Positions 46,260 to 55,586 of a stretch of 64,000 bases of DNA are shown one piece after another. Location: contig JBMOPD010000094.1 of NCBI GenBank assembly GCA_049323615.1, positions 62,001-126,000 on the forward strand, in the 5' to 3' direction. Both the position numbers and the translations under genes were made by a program. Position 1 is the first letter of the stretch. Each line of letters starts with the position of its first letter. The notes under the pieces are model-generated. The model was given only the letters and a program-made list of their open reading frames with translations, had not been told where the DNA came from and did not search any database. The DNA is from JBMOPD01 sp049323615. Its GTDB lineage: Bacteria; Bacillota; Desulfotomaculia; Desulfotomaculales; Desulfocucumaceae.

Positions 46260-46904
46260 TCAAGCTTCCCTTTTTTCCAGGTACCTCTCCAGCTTCCTCT
46301 TGACACGCTGCAGGGCGTTGTCGATGGACTTGACATGCCTTTTCAGATCTTCGGCGATCTCCTGGTACGACTTGCCCTCCAGGTAGGACATGAGCACCTT
46401 CCACTCCAGGGAACTCAATATTTCCCCCATTTTTTCCTCGATATCATCAAACTCTTCACGACTTATGATAAGTTCTTCCGGGTCGGTAATCTTGGTGCCG
46501 GAAATAACGTCCATCAGGGTGCGGTCTGAATCTTCATCGTAGATTGGCTTGTTAAGGGAGACGTAGGAGTTGAGCGGTATGTGCTTCTGCCTGGTGGCCG
46601 TCTTAATGGCTGTAATAATCTGGCGGGTAATGCACAGTTCGGCGAATGCCCTGAAGGAAGATAACTTGTCCATCCGGAAGTCGCGAATGGCCTTATAAAG
46701 TCCTATCATGCCTTCCTGGATAATATCCTCCCGGTCTGCTCCAATCAGGAAATATGAGCGGGCTTTGGCCCTGACGAAGTTTTTATACTTATTGATCAGA
46801 TATTCCAGTGCGACGTCGTCTCCCTCGCGGGCGTACTCCACAATATCTTCGTCAATCAACAAGTTAAAACCTCCGGCGACCTCTTTCTGGGCGTTAAGAT
46901 TCAT
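46260..46904 (-). CDS. sigH: RNA polymerase sigma-H factor (Spo0H)
   Basis: Directs transcription at the onset of sporulation and in stationary phase. 214 residues from ATG 46904 (M-N-L-N-A-Q-K-E-V), 6 bases after GGGAGG. Region 2: EYLINKYKNFVRAKARSYFL, DREDIIQEGMIGLYKAIRDF, SSFRAFAELCITRQIITAIK. Region 4: LEWKVLMSYLEGKSYQEIAE. Follows yacP, as in Bacillus. The 46905-47155 gap shows no gene. Confidence 0.96.
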   Translation of the reverse strand: MNLNAQKEVAGGFNLLIDEDIVEYAREGDDVALEYLINKYKNFVRAKARSYFLIGADREDIIQEGMIGLYKAIRDFRMDKLSSFRAFAELCITRQIITAIKTATRQKHIPLNSYVSLNKPIYDEDSDRTLMDVISGTKITDPEELIISREEFDDIEEKMGEILSSLEWKVLMSYLEGKSYQEIAEDLKRHVKSIDNALQRVKRKLERYLEKREA

Positions 46905-47155
46905 GATATCCCTCCCGCTTTTTATTCCGCATGGAGAACAAGTCAATCCGGGCCAACCGACGCTTCCGTATGATGGTTTTTAACTGGAAAAATAAAAGCC
47001 TTTTCCGTTAATAACATTAATGTCCGGGTATTAATTACCCAGACAGTTGATATCTTTTAACCGGACAAAGGCCTTTCCTGCAATCTCAAAGTAGCCAAGC
47101 CTATTATAACGTACGCCCAAAACACAGTCAAGATATATATAATGAAGGAGAGCCG

Positions 47156-47671
47156 CTATCTTTTCCTGCGCCTCCACTTTTCCAGGGTTTTTCTTACCTC
47201 GTCAACCAACCGGTTCTCCAGGTACGACTCGGTGGGAGATGTGGAAACGTAACGGCTTTCGCCCTCCTGCCGGACTCTCTTTATATTTTCCAGCAGTTCC
47301 CCGGGGGTCATCCTGTACGCCCCCCGGCCGAAAATCATGCTCTGTTCGGCCCAGTCCGAGGTGGCCACCTGAACCCTTCCCTTCTCCGTTAGCTCCCCCA
47401 CCAGCCTTTCTATCACCGAATCGGCGGTCTCTCCCTCCTGGGTATAAATGACCTCCAGGTTATCCCCTATAATTTCAGCATGCTCCACATTATTCCTGAC
47501 CAGGTGGGCGTCAAAAACCACCACCACCGACTCCCCGCTCATGGCCGCATAATTGGCCAGGATATCCAGGAGTTTTGCCCTGGCGTGTTCCAGGCCGGTT
47601 TTTCTCAATTTCTCAAAATCCGGCCAGGAAAATATGATGTTATAACCATCAACAACCAGGTATTCCTTCAT
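47156..47671 (-). CDS. NYN-domain ribonuclease (YacP/Rae1-like)
   Basis: 171 residues. The PIN-like NYN fold shows as YLVVDGYNIIFSWPDFEKLR, SVVVVFDAHLVRNN and EGETADSVIERLVGELTEKG, followed by VQVATSDWAEQSMIFGRGAY. The acidic residues of this type of active site are kept. In B. subtilis the homologue is a ribosome-dependent endoribonuclease. Between rlmB and sigH. Confidence 0.92.
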   Translation of the reverse strand: MKEYLVVDGYNIIFSWPDFEKLRKTGLEHARAKLLDILANYAAMSGESVVVVFDAHLVRNNVEHAEIIGDNLEVIYTQEGETADSVIERLVGELTEKGRVQVATSDWAEQSMIFGRGAYRMTPGELLENIKRVRQEGESRYVSTSPTESYLENRLVDEVRKTLEKWRRRKR

Positions 47672-47707
47672 GTCATTTTAATCCCCTCTGCGAGGCGTGA
47701 AGAAAAG

Positions 47708-48460
47708 CTACGGGCATGTTCTTTGCCGGAGAACCTCGTACATAAGCAGGGCGGCAGCCACAGACGCGTTCAGTGAGCTTATCCTGCCCGTCATCGGGAT
47801 CTTTACCAGGAGATCGCACTTTTCCCGCACCAGCCTGCCCAGCCCTTTGTCCTCGCCTCCCACAACCAGGGCCAGGGGGCCGTCCAGCCCGGCCCGCCAG
47901 AAAACTTCCGGCCCGGCGGCATCGGCTCCCACTATCCAGAAGCCCCTTTCCTTCAATCCCTCGATCGTCTGCGCCATGTTGGTCACCCGGGCCACCGGAA
48001 CATGCTCCACGGCTCCCGCCGAAACCCTGGCCACCGCGGGGGTAAGGGTCACCGACCGGCGCCTGGGGATGACCACTCCGTGGACGCCCGCCGCTTCCGC
48101 CGTACGCAGTATTGCTCCCAGGTTGTGGGGATCGTTTATTTCATCCAGCAGGAGAAGGAAAGGGGGATCCCCCGCACTGCCCAGAATATCCTCCAGGCTT
48201 TTGTACTGGCGGGCGGCAATATAGGCCATTACGCCCTGATGCCTGGAACTTCCCGCAAGGGTGTCCAGCCTGGCCCGTTCCACCCTGTGTACCGGCACGC
48301 CCTTTTCCCTGGCCAGGGCCGGTATATCCCCCAGCCTTCCGCCTCTTTCCCCCTGCGCGATTAATACCTTGTCAACAGGACGCCCGCTTTTAAGAGCCTC
48401 CCTGACCGGATTCACGCCAGCCACTATGTTGTCAGGCCGATTATCGCCCTGTGGTTTCAT
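47708..48460 (-). CDS. rlmB: 23S rRNA 2'-O-methyltransferase, TrmH/SpoU family (RlmB)
   Basis: 250 residues. An N-terminal substrate-binding domain (VAGVNPVREALKSGRPVDKV) and SPOUT knot: motif 1 LDEINDPHNLGAILRTAEAA, motif 2 LALVVGGEDKGLGRLVREKC, motif 3 KIPMTGRISSLNASVAAALL. Likely methylates G2251-equivalent of 23S rRNA. Confidence 0.93.
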   Translation of the reverse strand: MKPQGDNRPDNIVAGVNPVREALKSGRPVDKVLIAQGERGGRLGDIPALAREKGVPVHRVERARLDTLAGSSRHQGVMAYIAARQYKSLEDILGSAGDPPFLLLLDEINDPHNLGAILRTAEAAGVHGVVIPRRRSVTLTPAVARVSAGAVEHVPVARVTNMAQTIEGLKERGFWIVGADAAGPEVFWRAGLDGPLALVVGGEDKGLGRLVREKCDLLVKIPMTGRISSLNASVAAALLMYEVLRQRTCP

Positions 48461-48466
48461 GGCCGC

Positions 48467-48506
<40 letters not shown>

Positions 48507-48520
48507 TACCCGGAAGCCTT

Positions 48521-48946
48521 TCAGCATAATTTATCCCCATCCACCAGCTGAAATATTTTATCCATAATTTCCGCCAGTCTTTCCATACTACCCAGGAGAA
48601 ACAGGTACCCCACCAGGCATTCCAGCCCGGTGCTCTGGCGGTAGGCCGCCACCCGGCCCCGCGGAGTGTGGGCGGGCTTGGCATTGCGGCCCCGCCGGAC
48701 TATATTTGCTTCTTCCCCGGTAAGCATGTCCTCGATGGCCCTCAATACCCCGGCCTGGGTGCCGGCGCACACGTACCTGACCGCCTCGCTGTGGATTTTA
48801 CCGGTGCGGGACACCCCCCTGGCGATAACGTGCCGGCGCACCCAGAGCTCATACACGGCATCTCCGATGTAAGCCAGCACAAGGGGGGAAAGCATGTGGG
48901 GCTGATCGATTTGATCCGCCCGGAATAGTTGGTTCCAGTCAGACAT
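48521..48946 (-). CDS. mrnC: Mini-ribonuclease III
   Basis: 141 residues, an RNase III catalytic domain without the dsRNA-binding domain. LSPLVLAYIGDAVYELWVRR carries the catalytic acidic cluster; RGRNAKPAHTPRGRVAAYRQ, STGLECLVGYLFLLGSMERL follow. Matures 23S rRNA in Firmicutes. Starts 3 bases after the cysS stop codon. Confidence 0.95.
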   Translation of the reverse strand: MSDWNQLFRADQIDQPHMLSPLVLAYIGDAVYELWVRRHVIARGVSRTGKIHSEAVRYVCAGTQAGVLRAIEDMLTGEEANIVRRGRNAKPAHTPRGRVAAYRQSTGLECLVGYLFLLGSMERLAEIMDKIFQLVDGDKLC

Positions 48947-48949
48947 TGT

Positions 48950-50404
48950 CTACACCTGTTTCTTCCAGCGCACACCCTGGGGAGTATCCTCAAGGATGAT
49001 GCCTATCTCCTTCAAACCGTTCCTGATGCTGTCGGCGGTGGCCCAGTCCTTCCTTGAGCGGGCTTCCTGGCGGACCCTGATGATCAGGCCGATCAGGTCG
49101 GCCGCCAGCTTTCCTTCCCCCTCAACCTCCCGGTCCAGAACTATTTTCCCCGACGGGCCGGACCTGAACAGGCCCAGCACTGAGTTAAAAGCCTCCAGCA
49201 GCGCCCCGGCCCGGTTCAGAACGGCGGCGGAAGGGCCTTCCCCCGCACCGGCCCTGTGCAGGTAGGAGTTTATGTCCCCCACGGCGTCAAAAAGGGCGGC
49301 TATGGCCAGGGCGGTGTTAAAGTCGTCATCCATGGCGCTTTCAAACTCCCGGCGCCTCTTGTCCAGCATGCCCGACAGGGCTTCATCTTCGCTGTTCCGG
49401 TTCTCCCTGGGCGCTCCTCCGGCCGCCTCTTCCAGAAGCCGGAGGCAGGTTTTGATCCTTTCCAGGCCCCTGCCGGCCGCGGCCAGCTTTTCATCGTCAA
49501 AGTCCAGGGGGCTCCGGTAGTGGGTGGAAAGCAAAAAGAACCGCACCGTCCCGGGAGGAAACTTGGCCAGTATCTCCCTGACCAGAAAGAAGTTGCCCAG
49601 GGATTTGGACATTTTCTCCTGGTTTACCGTGATAAAGCCGTTGTGCATCCAGCAGCGGGCAAAGGGCTGGCCGGTGGCCGCCTCGGACTGGGCGATCTCA
49701 TTCTCGTGGTGGGGGAAGATCAGGTCGTAACCGCCGCCGTGGATGTCGAAATTGCTGCCCAGGTATTTTAACGACATGGCCGAGCACTCGATGTGCCACC
49801 CCGGCCGTCCCGGCCCCCACGGGCTGTCCCAGGCGGGCTCCCCGGGCCTGGCGGCCTTCCAGAGGGCAAAATCCACCGGGTGGCGCTTCCTCGGGTCCAC
49901 CTCCACCCTGGCCCCGGCCTGCATGTCCTCCAGGGACCGGCCGGACAGCTTGCCGTAGTCGGGAAATGAGGATATGTCGAAGTACACGTCCCCCTCCACC
50001 ACGTAGGCGTGGCCCCGCCGGATCAGCACGTCCACCATTTCTATTATTTCCGGCAGGTGCTCCGAAACCTTGGGGTGCACGTCGGCCCTCATAACGTTGA
50101 GGGCGTCGGCGTCACGGTAATATTCCTCCACATATTTGCGGGCCAGCGGGATGGGGTCCTCCCCCTCTTCCCGGGCCCGGTTGATTATTTTATCGTCTAT
50201 ATCGGTAAAATTTTGAATGTAGCGGACCTGGTACCCCTTGTAAAGGAAATACCTCCTCACGGTGTCAAAAACCACCAGCGGCCTGGCATTTCCCAGGTGT
50301 ATAAAATTGTATGTGGTGGGCCCGCAGACATACATGGATATTTTTCCCGGTTCCCGGGGGACGAATTTTTCCTTCCGCCTGGTGAGAGTATTATATATCT
50401 GCAT
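48950..50404 (-). CDS. cysS: Cysteinyl-tRNA synthetase
   Basis: About 484 residues from ATG 50404 (M-Q-I-Y-N-T-L-T-R-R-K), overlapping the cysE end by 14 bases. Class I motifs: F-I-H-L-G-N (HIGH-like) and E-K-M-S-K-S-L-G-N (KMSKS). Zinc-site Cys in MYVCGPTTYN and HIECSAMS, HHENEIAQSE. Ends with the anticodon-binding helical domain. Confidence 0.97.
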   Translation of the reverse strand: MQIYNTLTRRKEKFVPREPGKISMYVCGPTTYNFIHLGNARPLVVFDTVRRYFLYKGYQVRYIQNFTDIDDKIINRAREEGEDPIPLARKYVEEYYRDADALNVMRADVHPKVSEHLPEIIEMVDVLIRRGHAYVVEGDVYFDISSFPDYGKLSGRSLEDMQAGARVEVDPRKRHPVDFALWKAARPGEPAWDSPWGPGRPGWHIECSAMSLKYLGSNFDIHGGGYDLIFPHHENEIAQSEAATGQPFARCWMHNGFITVNQEKMSKSLGNFFLVREILAKFPPGTVRFFLLSTHYRSPLDFDDEKLAAAGRGLERIKTCLRLLEEAAGGAPRENRNSEDEALSGMLDKRRREFESAMDDDFNTALAIAALFDAVGDINSYLHRAGAGEGPSAAVLNRAGALLEAFNSVLGLFRSGPSGKIVLDREVEGEGKLAADLIGLIIRVRQEARSRKDWATADSIRNGLKEIGIILEDTPQGVRWKKQV

Positions 50405-51116
50405 TACTCTTTCCAACTCCTTCACATACTTCCAGCACCGGCGCGGCCGCCTTTCCGGTGGCCTGTATTTCCAGCTCCCTGACCCGCTTTTCCAGGCGCT
50501 CTATATTCAGGAGCATACAGCTCATGGCCTCGGCCACCGGGTCCGGAAGCTGGTCGTGCCTCAAGTCAATATAAGCCTCCCCGGGAGAATCGATCTTAAT
50601 CCCGTCTCTGATCACCACTTTTCCCGGTACCCCCACCACGGTGCTGTTGGGAGGAACCGAACTCAACACCACGGATCCGGCCCCTATTTTTGAATTATCC
50701 CCAACCGTAAAAGATCCCAGTATTTTAGCCCCTGTGCTGATAACCACGTTGTTTCCTATGGTGGGATGCCTCTTGCCCTTTTCCTTGCCCGTCCCGCCCA
50801 GGGTGACGCCCTGGTATATGGTGACATTGTTTCCTATTTCGGTGGTTTCCCCGATCACTACCCCGGCCCCGTGGTCTATGAAAAGGCCCTCGCCAATCCT
50901 GGCTCCCGGGTGTATCTCAATGTGGGTCAAAAACCTGGAGATCTGTGAGATTATCCTGGCTATGAGAAAAAGTTTGTGGCGGTAAAAGAAGTGTGCTACC
51001 CGGTGGATCATAATGGCATGAAACCCGGGATAACACAGCAACACCTCCAGCACGCTCTTGGCCGCCGGGTCCCGCTCAAATACGGCCTGTATATCTCTTT
51101 TAAGCCTCCCAAACAT
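50391..51116 (-). CDS. cysE: Serine O-acetyltransferase
   Basis: First step of cysteine synthesis from serine and acetyl-CoA. 241 residues. N-terminal helical part (ERDPAAKSVLEVLLCYPGFH), then left-handed beta-helix hexapeptide repeats (IEIHPGARIGEGLFIDHGAG, VVIGETTEIGNNVTIYQGVT, GKRHPTIGNNVVISTGAKIL). The C-terminal helix lies at 205-241. In an operon with gltX and cysS. Confidence 0.95.
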   Translation of the reverse strand: MFGRLKRDIQAVFERDPAAKSVLEVLLCYPGFHAIMIHRVAHFFYRHKLFLIARIISQISRFLTHIEIHPGARIGEGLFIDHGAGVVIGETTEIGNNVTIYQGVTLGGTGKEKGKRHPTIGNNVVISTGAKILGSFTVGDNSKIGAGSVVLSSVPPNSTVVGVPGKVVIRDGIKIDSPGEAYIDLRHDQLPDPVAEAMSCMLLNIERLEKRVRELEIQATGKAAAPVLEVCEGVGKSNADI

Positions 51117-51131
51117 ACAACTCCCCCCACA

Positions 51132-51193
51132 TTTCGATGTTCGAGATTCGAAGTTCGAGTTAAATTTCGAACGTCTAACATCGAGCTTCGAGA
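51132..51193. repeat. Heptamer array, TTCGANN family, palindromic, at the gltX end
   Basis: TTCGATG, TTCGAGA, TTCGAAG, TTCGAGT, then the inverted half TTTCGAACG...ATCGAGC, TTCGAGA: nine units in 7-base phase. The gltX stop (51175) lies within it, so the last residues L-L-E-A-R-C come from the repeat. Confidence 0.75.
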
Positions 51194-52638
51194 AGCGCCC
51201 TTTCCAGGCGCCTGATGGTCTTTGCGGCCCCCAGGATGGCGATTACCTGGTGCAGTTCGGGCCCGTGGGTCCTCCCGGTGACGGCCACCCGCAGGGGCAT
51301 AAAAATCTTTTTGCCGCCCAGCCCCAGTTCCTTGCCCAGGCTCTTCAGCATACTCTTTACGGATTCCTCATCCACTGAGGGGGCAGCTGCCAGTTTATCA
51401 CGGAGCCTTCCTAAAACCGCCGGGACCTCCTCCTGGCGCAGAACGGCCCGGGCCTCTTCATCCACGGGGTCCACCGCCTCGGCAAAAAATACATCTATAT
51501 GGCCGGTTATCTCGGACATGTTGTTAATATAATTCTTTACTACGGACATTACCTTTTGCAGCCAGCGGTACTGTTCCGGGGTCACTTCCCCGGCCAGATA
51601 ACCTGCGCGCCGGAAGTACGGCATGGCCATATCGGTGAGCCTGTCTACAGGGCTCTGGCGTATATAATGCCCGTTGAGCCAGTTCAATTTGTCCAGGTCA
51701 AACACGGCGGGGTTTTTGGCCACCCTGTCCAGGGAAAACCGCTCCTTTATCCGGTCAATGCCCAGTACCTCTTCCTCCCCGCCCGGGGACCAGCCCAAGA
51801 GCGCCAGGAAGTTAACCAGGGCCTCGGGCAGGTAGCCCATCTCCATATACTGTTCTATGGAAGTGGCCCCGTGCCTTTTACTCATCTTGCTGCGGTCCTT
51901 GCCCAGGATCAGCGAAACGTGGGCAAATTCCGGTACAGGCCAGTTAAAGGCCCGGTAAATAAGAACTTGCCTGGGAGTGTTGGAGAGGTGCTCCTCGGCC
52001 CTGATTACATGGCTGACTTTCATCAGCCGGTCATCCACCACCACGGCAAAATTATAGGTGGGGATGCCGTCCGACTTAAGGATGATAAAATCGCCTATGC
52101 CGGAACACTCGAAAGAAACCTCTCCCCTTACCAGGTCGTTTATAACCACTGTTTCTTCTTCCGGCACCTTAAAACGGATCACCGGCTTCCGCCCCCCGGC
52201 CTCCAGCCGGGCCCTCTCATCGGCGCACAGGCTCCGGCAGCGGCCCATGTACCTGGGCAGTTCACCCCCGGCCATCAGCTGATCGCGCTCGGCGGCCAGC
52301 TCTTCCTCGGTGCAGTAACAGTAATAGGCCTGCCCCGAGTCCAGCAGCTGCCGGGCATAGCCCCTGTACAGGTCCAGCCTCTCGGTCTGCCGGTAGGGGC
52401 CGTGGGGGCCGCCCACGCCAATTCCCTCATCCCAGTCCAGGCCCAGCCACCTTAAGGATTCAAGGATGTTTTCCTCCGACGGCCGGGAACTCCTTTCCAG
52501 GTCGGTGTCCTCTATGCGTACAATAAAAGTACCGCCGTAGCGGCGGGCAAAAAGCCAGTTGAATAATGCCGACCTGGCTCCCCCGATATGCAAGGGGCCG
52601 GTGGGACTGGGGGCAAATCTTACTCTGATGGTAGACAA
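51175..52638 (-). CDS. gltX: Glutamyl-tRNA synthetase
   Basis: 487 residues. VRFAPSPTGPLHIGGARSAL (HIGH), the Cys/His region (Y-C-Y-C-T-E-E-E-L near residue 105), DRSKMSKRHGATSI (KMSKS), and the helical anticodon-binding domain. Possibly non-discriminating, charging tRNA-Gln too, as in most Firmicutes. I saw no T-box motif upstream. Confidence 0.97.
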   Translation of the reverse strand: MSTIRVRFAPSPTGPLHIGGARSALFNWLFARRYGGTFIVRIEDTDLERSSRPSEENILESLRWLGLDWDEGIGVGGPHGPYRQTERLDLYRGYARQLLDSGQAYYCYCTEEELAAERDQLMAGGELPRYMGRCRSLCADERARLEAGGRKPVIRFKVPEEETVVINDLVRGEVSFECSGIGDFIILKSDGIPTYNFAVVVDDRLMKVSHVIRAEEHLSNTPRQVLIYRAFNWPVPEFAHVSLILGKDRSKMSKRHGATSIEQYMEMGYLPEALVNFLALLGWSPGGEEEVLGIDRIKERFSLDRVAKNPAVFDLDKLNWLNGHYIRQSPVDRLTDMAMPYFRRAGYLAGEVTPEQYRWLQKVMSVVKNYINNMSEITGHIDVFFAEAVDPVDEEARAVLRQEEVPAVLGRLRDKLAAAPSVDEESVKSMLKSLGKELGLGGKKIFMPLRVAVTGRTHGPELHQVIAILGAAKTIRRLERALLEARC

Positions 52639-52673
52639 GCGAAAACCTCCAAACAGGCCTAAATTCGCCCATT

Positions 52674-52703
52674 ATTATACCACCACAAGGGTTTTGGGAG
52701 CAA
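52674..52703 (-). promoter_or_regulatory. Candidate gltX operon promoter
   Basis: TTGCTC, 18-base spacer, TATAAT on the minus strand, 36 bases before the gltX start. Confidence 0.55.
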
Positions 52704-52785
52704 ACTATTTTCTATTACTTCCCCCGTCATGCTGCCGTAAAAAGCTTTCGACAGTGCCTTTATATCCGGTGCCTTATATAACGGC

Positions 52786-52807
52786 AAAAGGGCCGCTTAC
52801 GCGGCTC
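52786..52807 (-). terminator. Hairpin between ispF and gltX
   Basis: GAGCCGC-GTAA-GCGGCCC followed by TTTT in the minus direction. Together with the hairpin at 52906-52935 it separates ispF from the gltX promoter. The rest of the 289-base gap shows no gene. Confidence 0.5.
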
Positions 52808-52905
52808 TTCACACATGACCCTTTTATGATGAATTTGTTGTTTACCGGTATAAGTTTTTTAAAAATAATTTTTTGTCAGTTTAATTCACCGGGGTTAATT
52901 CGAAA

Positions 52906-52935
52906 GCCCTTGAACTGTTGCAGCAGTTCAAGGGC
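52906..52935 (-). terminator. Hairpin overlapping the ispF stop
   Basis: A 12-bp perfect stem (GCCCTTGAACTG with CAGTTCAAGGGC) around 6 bases. It includes the ispF stop codon and ends in TTTCG, a short U tract. Confidence 0.5.
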
Positions 52936-53416
52936 ATGTTATTTTTTGAATCAATGCTACGGCGTAGCAGGCTATCCCCTCTCCGGAACCGGTAAAGCCG
53001 AGGCCCTCGGTGGTGGTGGCCTTAACATTGACGCGGGAGACTTCTACCCCCAGAGTTTCGGCAAGGGTGCTTCTCATGGGGTCAATATATCCCGCCAGCC
53101 TGGGCGCCTGGGCCACTATGGTGGAATCTATGTTTTGCGGCGCAAAACCGTGGGCGGACAGCTTCTCCATGACCTTACCCAGCAATAAAATGCTGGAGAT
53201 CCCCCTGTACGCAGGATCGGTGTCAGGAAAGTGCCGGCCGATGTCCCCCAGGCCTGCCGCCCCCAAAAGGGCATCCATGATGGCGTGTACCAGCACATCG
53301 GCGTCGGAGTGCCCTTCCAGGCCCTTTTCATAAGATATTTCAACCCCGCCCAGGATTAGTTTCCGCCCGGGCGCCAGGCGGTGCACGTCATACCCGAAAC
53401 CTACTCTCATATACAT
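52928..53416 (-). CDS. ispF: 2-C-methyl-D-erythritol 2,4-cyclodiphosphate synthase
   Basis: MEP-pathway enzyme, 162 residues. GYDVHRLAPGRKLILGGVEI carries the metal-binding Asp and His; GLEGHSDADVLVHAIMDALL and GDIGRHFPDTDPAYRGISSI follow, and the C-terminus reads KATTTEGLGFTGSGEGIACY. 93 bases after ispD. Confidence 0.97.
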   Translation of the reverse strand: MYMRVGFGYDVHRLAPGRKLILGGVEISYEKGLEGHSDADVLVHAIMDALLGAAGLGDIGRHFPDTDPAYRGISSILLLGKVMEKLSAHGFAPQNIDSTIVAQAPRLAGYIDPMRSTLAETLGVEVSRVNVKATTTEGLGFTGSGEGIACYAVALIQKITCP

Positions 53417-53429
53417 TACACTCCAGTCG

Positions 53430-53548
53430 CGGAACTGGGAATTGGGATTCAGGAATTGGGCAATGGGACTTGTATTACAACAGTATATTTCGGGCAGGAT
53501 TTATGTTTGTTATAATTCTCCTGTCTCCCGTCTCCTGTCTCCTGTATT
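53430..53548. repeat. Heptamer arrays GGAATTG and TCTCCTG around the ispD end
   Basis: Degenerate ATTGGGA-type units lie at 53435-53470 and TCTCCTG units at 53517-53547. The second array is translated as the last dozen residues of IspD (N-T-G-D-R-R-R-E-T-G-E-L). Confidence 0.65.
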
Positions 53549-54247
53549 CCGACCTTTTTTAACATCCCTGAAGCCAAGCAGTGCCTCAGCCACATACAAA
53601 TCCTCCGCCGTGGTGATCTTGATGTTACTGTAACTTCCCCTGACTATTTTCACCGGGTGCCCGGAAGCTTCCACCAGGGAAGCGTCATCGGTATACACGG
53701 CCCCCCTGTCCCCGGCCAGTCGGTGGGCCGGCATCAGCACGTTATAAGAAAAACCCTGGGGCGTCAGGGTAAGCCAGAGGTTTTTCCGATCCGGGGTTCT
53801 GGCCACAAAACCATCGGGGCCTGCCTCCTTAACAGTGTCCTTGACCGGCACCGCCAGGGTGGCGGCCCCGAATTCCACCGCGGCCGGGATCAGATCTTCA
53901 ATTTCCTTTACAGTAACCAGCGGCCTGGCCCCGTCATGGACAAGAACCACTTCACATTCAAATGGAACTGCCAGCAGCCCGAATAAAACGGACTGCTGGC
54001 GGTTAACTCCCCCCGGGACCACTGCTGTTATTTTTTTCAGGTTCCACTTAACGGTGATTTCCCTGAACTGCTGAAGTTTATCCGGAGGGGCCACCAGTAC
54101 GATGCCTTCCACCTGCGTGGCCTGCTCCAGCGCCCGCAGGGAATGCACCAGGACCGGAATGCCCGCCAGGAGCAGCAACTGCTTGTCAACACCACCCATG
54201 CGGGTGCTCTGCCCGGCAGCGGCCACAACAGCGTAAATCCTAGCCAA
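53510..54247 (-). CDS. ispD: 2-C-methyl-D-erythritol 4-phosphate cytidylyltransferase
   Basis: MEP-pathway enzyme, 245 residues. VVAAAGQSTRMGGVDKQLLL is the CTP-binding loop; VLVHDGARPLVT and AVPVKDTVKE are typical. The tail after LGFRDVKKGR is heptamer-encoded and not part of the family fold. It overlaps the upstream PIN/TRAM gene by 8 bases. Confidence 0.96.
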   Translation of the reverse strand: MARIYAVVAAAGQSTRMGGVDKQLLLLAGIPVLVHSLRALEQATQVEGIVLVAPPDKLQQFREITVKWNLKKITAVVPGGVNRQQSVLFGLLAVPFECEVVLVHDGARPLVTVKEIEDLIPAAVEFGAATLAVPVKDTVKEAGPDGFVARTPDRKNLWLTLTPQGFSYNVLMPAHRLAGDRGAVYTDDASLVEASGHPVKIVRGSYSNIKITTAEDLYVAEALLGFRDVKKGRNTGDRRRETGEL

Positions 54248-55376
54248 TTATGTTCACCTCATGGTAGTGGCCGTTGCTCAAATCCCTGCGGTCGCCGGTG
54301 CGCGGTTTGGCAAAAATCATACGCCCGGCGGCCGTCTGCAGCACACTGGTAACCACAACATTAATGGTCTGCCCGATAAACTTCCTTCCTCCGTCCACCA
54401 CTATCATTGTTCCGTCATCCAGGTAGCCCACTCCCTGTCCGGCTTCCTTGCCGTCTTTGACCACCTGCACCGACATCTCCTCACCGGGCAGAACTATTGG
54501 TTTTACGGCATTGGCCAGTTCGTTGATGTTCAGTACTTTGACACCGTGCAGCTCAGCCACCTTGTTGAGATTGTAGTCATTGGTAACGATCTTGGCGTTC
54601 AGTTTCTGGCTCAGCTTTACCAGCTTGGTGTCCACCTCGGCCTGATCTTCCAGTCCTTTTACATTTTCATAGATCTGGATCTTGATCAAGGGGTCCTTTC
54701 TCATCCTGTTCAGTATGTCCAGGCCGCGGCGCCCCCGGTTTCTCTTGAGTAAATCCGATGAATCGGCGATATGCCTCAGTTCCTCCAGCACAAAGGCCGG
54801 CACCAGCAGGGTGCCTTCAATAAAGCCGCTTTCACACAGGTCCGCGATGCGCCCGTCAATAATTACACTGGTGTCCAGAACTTTGTAAGTTGGCTTCCCA
54901 TCCGGCTTGGGAGACTTGTCTTTGCCAAATTTGGTAAGACTGCTGAAAAGGCCGAGAACCTCCTCCCTTTTTTTTACGCCGATGCTTAAGCCCAGGTATC
55001 CCAGTAAAACGGTTCCCAACACCCAGATAATAATACCCGGTATACCGAGAAAGGTTAACATGGAACCCAATAAATTAGCAATTATAAGTCCGATTATGAG
55101 GCCCACCGAACCCACCACCAGGTCATAGGTAGGGGTCCGCTGAATAAATTGCTCACTCAGCGATATAAATTTCAGTGTTCCCCGAATGATCCAGGGCGCC
55201 AGAAGAAGCCCGGCCACCAATCCGACCAGGGTTCCCAGTCCGTAGAAGCCGAATACCAGCCCCGGAATGCCTGCCGGCAGATTCAGGATTTTGTTTGACA
55301 CCACAAAGGTGGCTGAATAAAATCCCAGGACCGCAAACACCAGCACCAAAATAAAAAAAACTGTTTTCCTGAACAC
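54240..55376 (-). CDS. PIN/TRAM-domain membrane protein (YacL-like)
   Basis: About 378 residues. Four N-terminal membrane segments (to about residue 115), then a PIN nuclease domain (YKVLDTSVIIDGRIADLCES, NAKIVTNDYNLNKVAELHGV) and a C-terminal TRAM domain (GVGYLDDGTMIVVDGGRKFI). I use GTG 55376 (M-F-R-K-T-V-F-F), 5 bases after AAAGGAGGTG. RNA target unknown. Confidence 0.93.
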   Translation of the reverse strand: MFRKTVFFILVLVFAVLGFYSATFVVSNKILNLPAGIPGLVFGFYGLGTLVGLVAGLLLAPWIIRGTLKFISLSEQFIQRTPTYDLVVGSVGLIIGLIIANLLGSMLTFLGIPGIIIWVLGTVLLGYLGLSIGVKKREEVLGLFSSLTKFGKDKSPKPDGKPTYKVLDTSVIIDGRIADLCESGFIEGTLLVPAFVLEELRHIADSSDLLKRNRGRRGLDILNRMRKDPLIKIQIYENVKGLEDQAEVDTKLVKLSQKLNAKIVTNDYNLNKVAELHGVKVLNINELANAVKPIVLPGEEMSVQVVKDGKEAGQGVGYLDDGTMIVVDGGRKFIGQTINVVVTSVLQTAAGRMIFAKPRTGDRRDLSNGHYHEVNIIG

Positions 55377-55399
55377 TTTTTCACCTCCTTTCAAAAAGC

Positions 55400-55465
55400 T
55401 TTCGGCCATCAACTGCCGGCTTTCAGCCGCAACTGCTGATTGCTGACGGGTGACAGCTGACTGCT
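55400..55465. repeat. Heptamer array, GCTGATT/GCTGACN family
   Basis: GCTGATT, GCTGACG, GGTGACA, GCTGACT and weaker units keep 7-base phase between carD and the PIN/TRAM gene. Confidence 0.6.
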
Positions 55466-55557
55466 CTTTACTATTATTTACAGTTCAGCTTATTATATTA
55501 TAGGGCTTCAGGAGGATTGTCTCAACCGGAAAAAAGAATATTACACAAATATAACAT

Positions 55558-55586
55558 AAAAAAAGAAAAAACGCCATGCTGGCGTT
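55558..55586 (-). terminator. carD terminator
   Basis: AACGCC-AGCAT-GGCGTT followed by TTTTCTTTTTTT in the minus direction, at the carD stop codon. Confidence 0.8.

Noticed and set aside
52639..52927. T-box riboswitch ahead of gltX-cysE-cysS
   Set aside because: No GGTGGNACC-type T-box bulge and no specifier-loop-like fold; only simple hairpins and a promoter.
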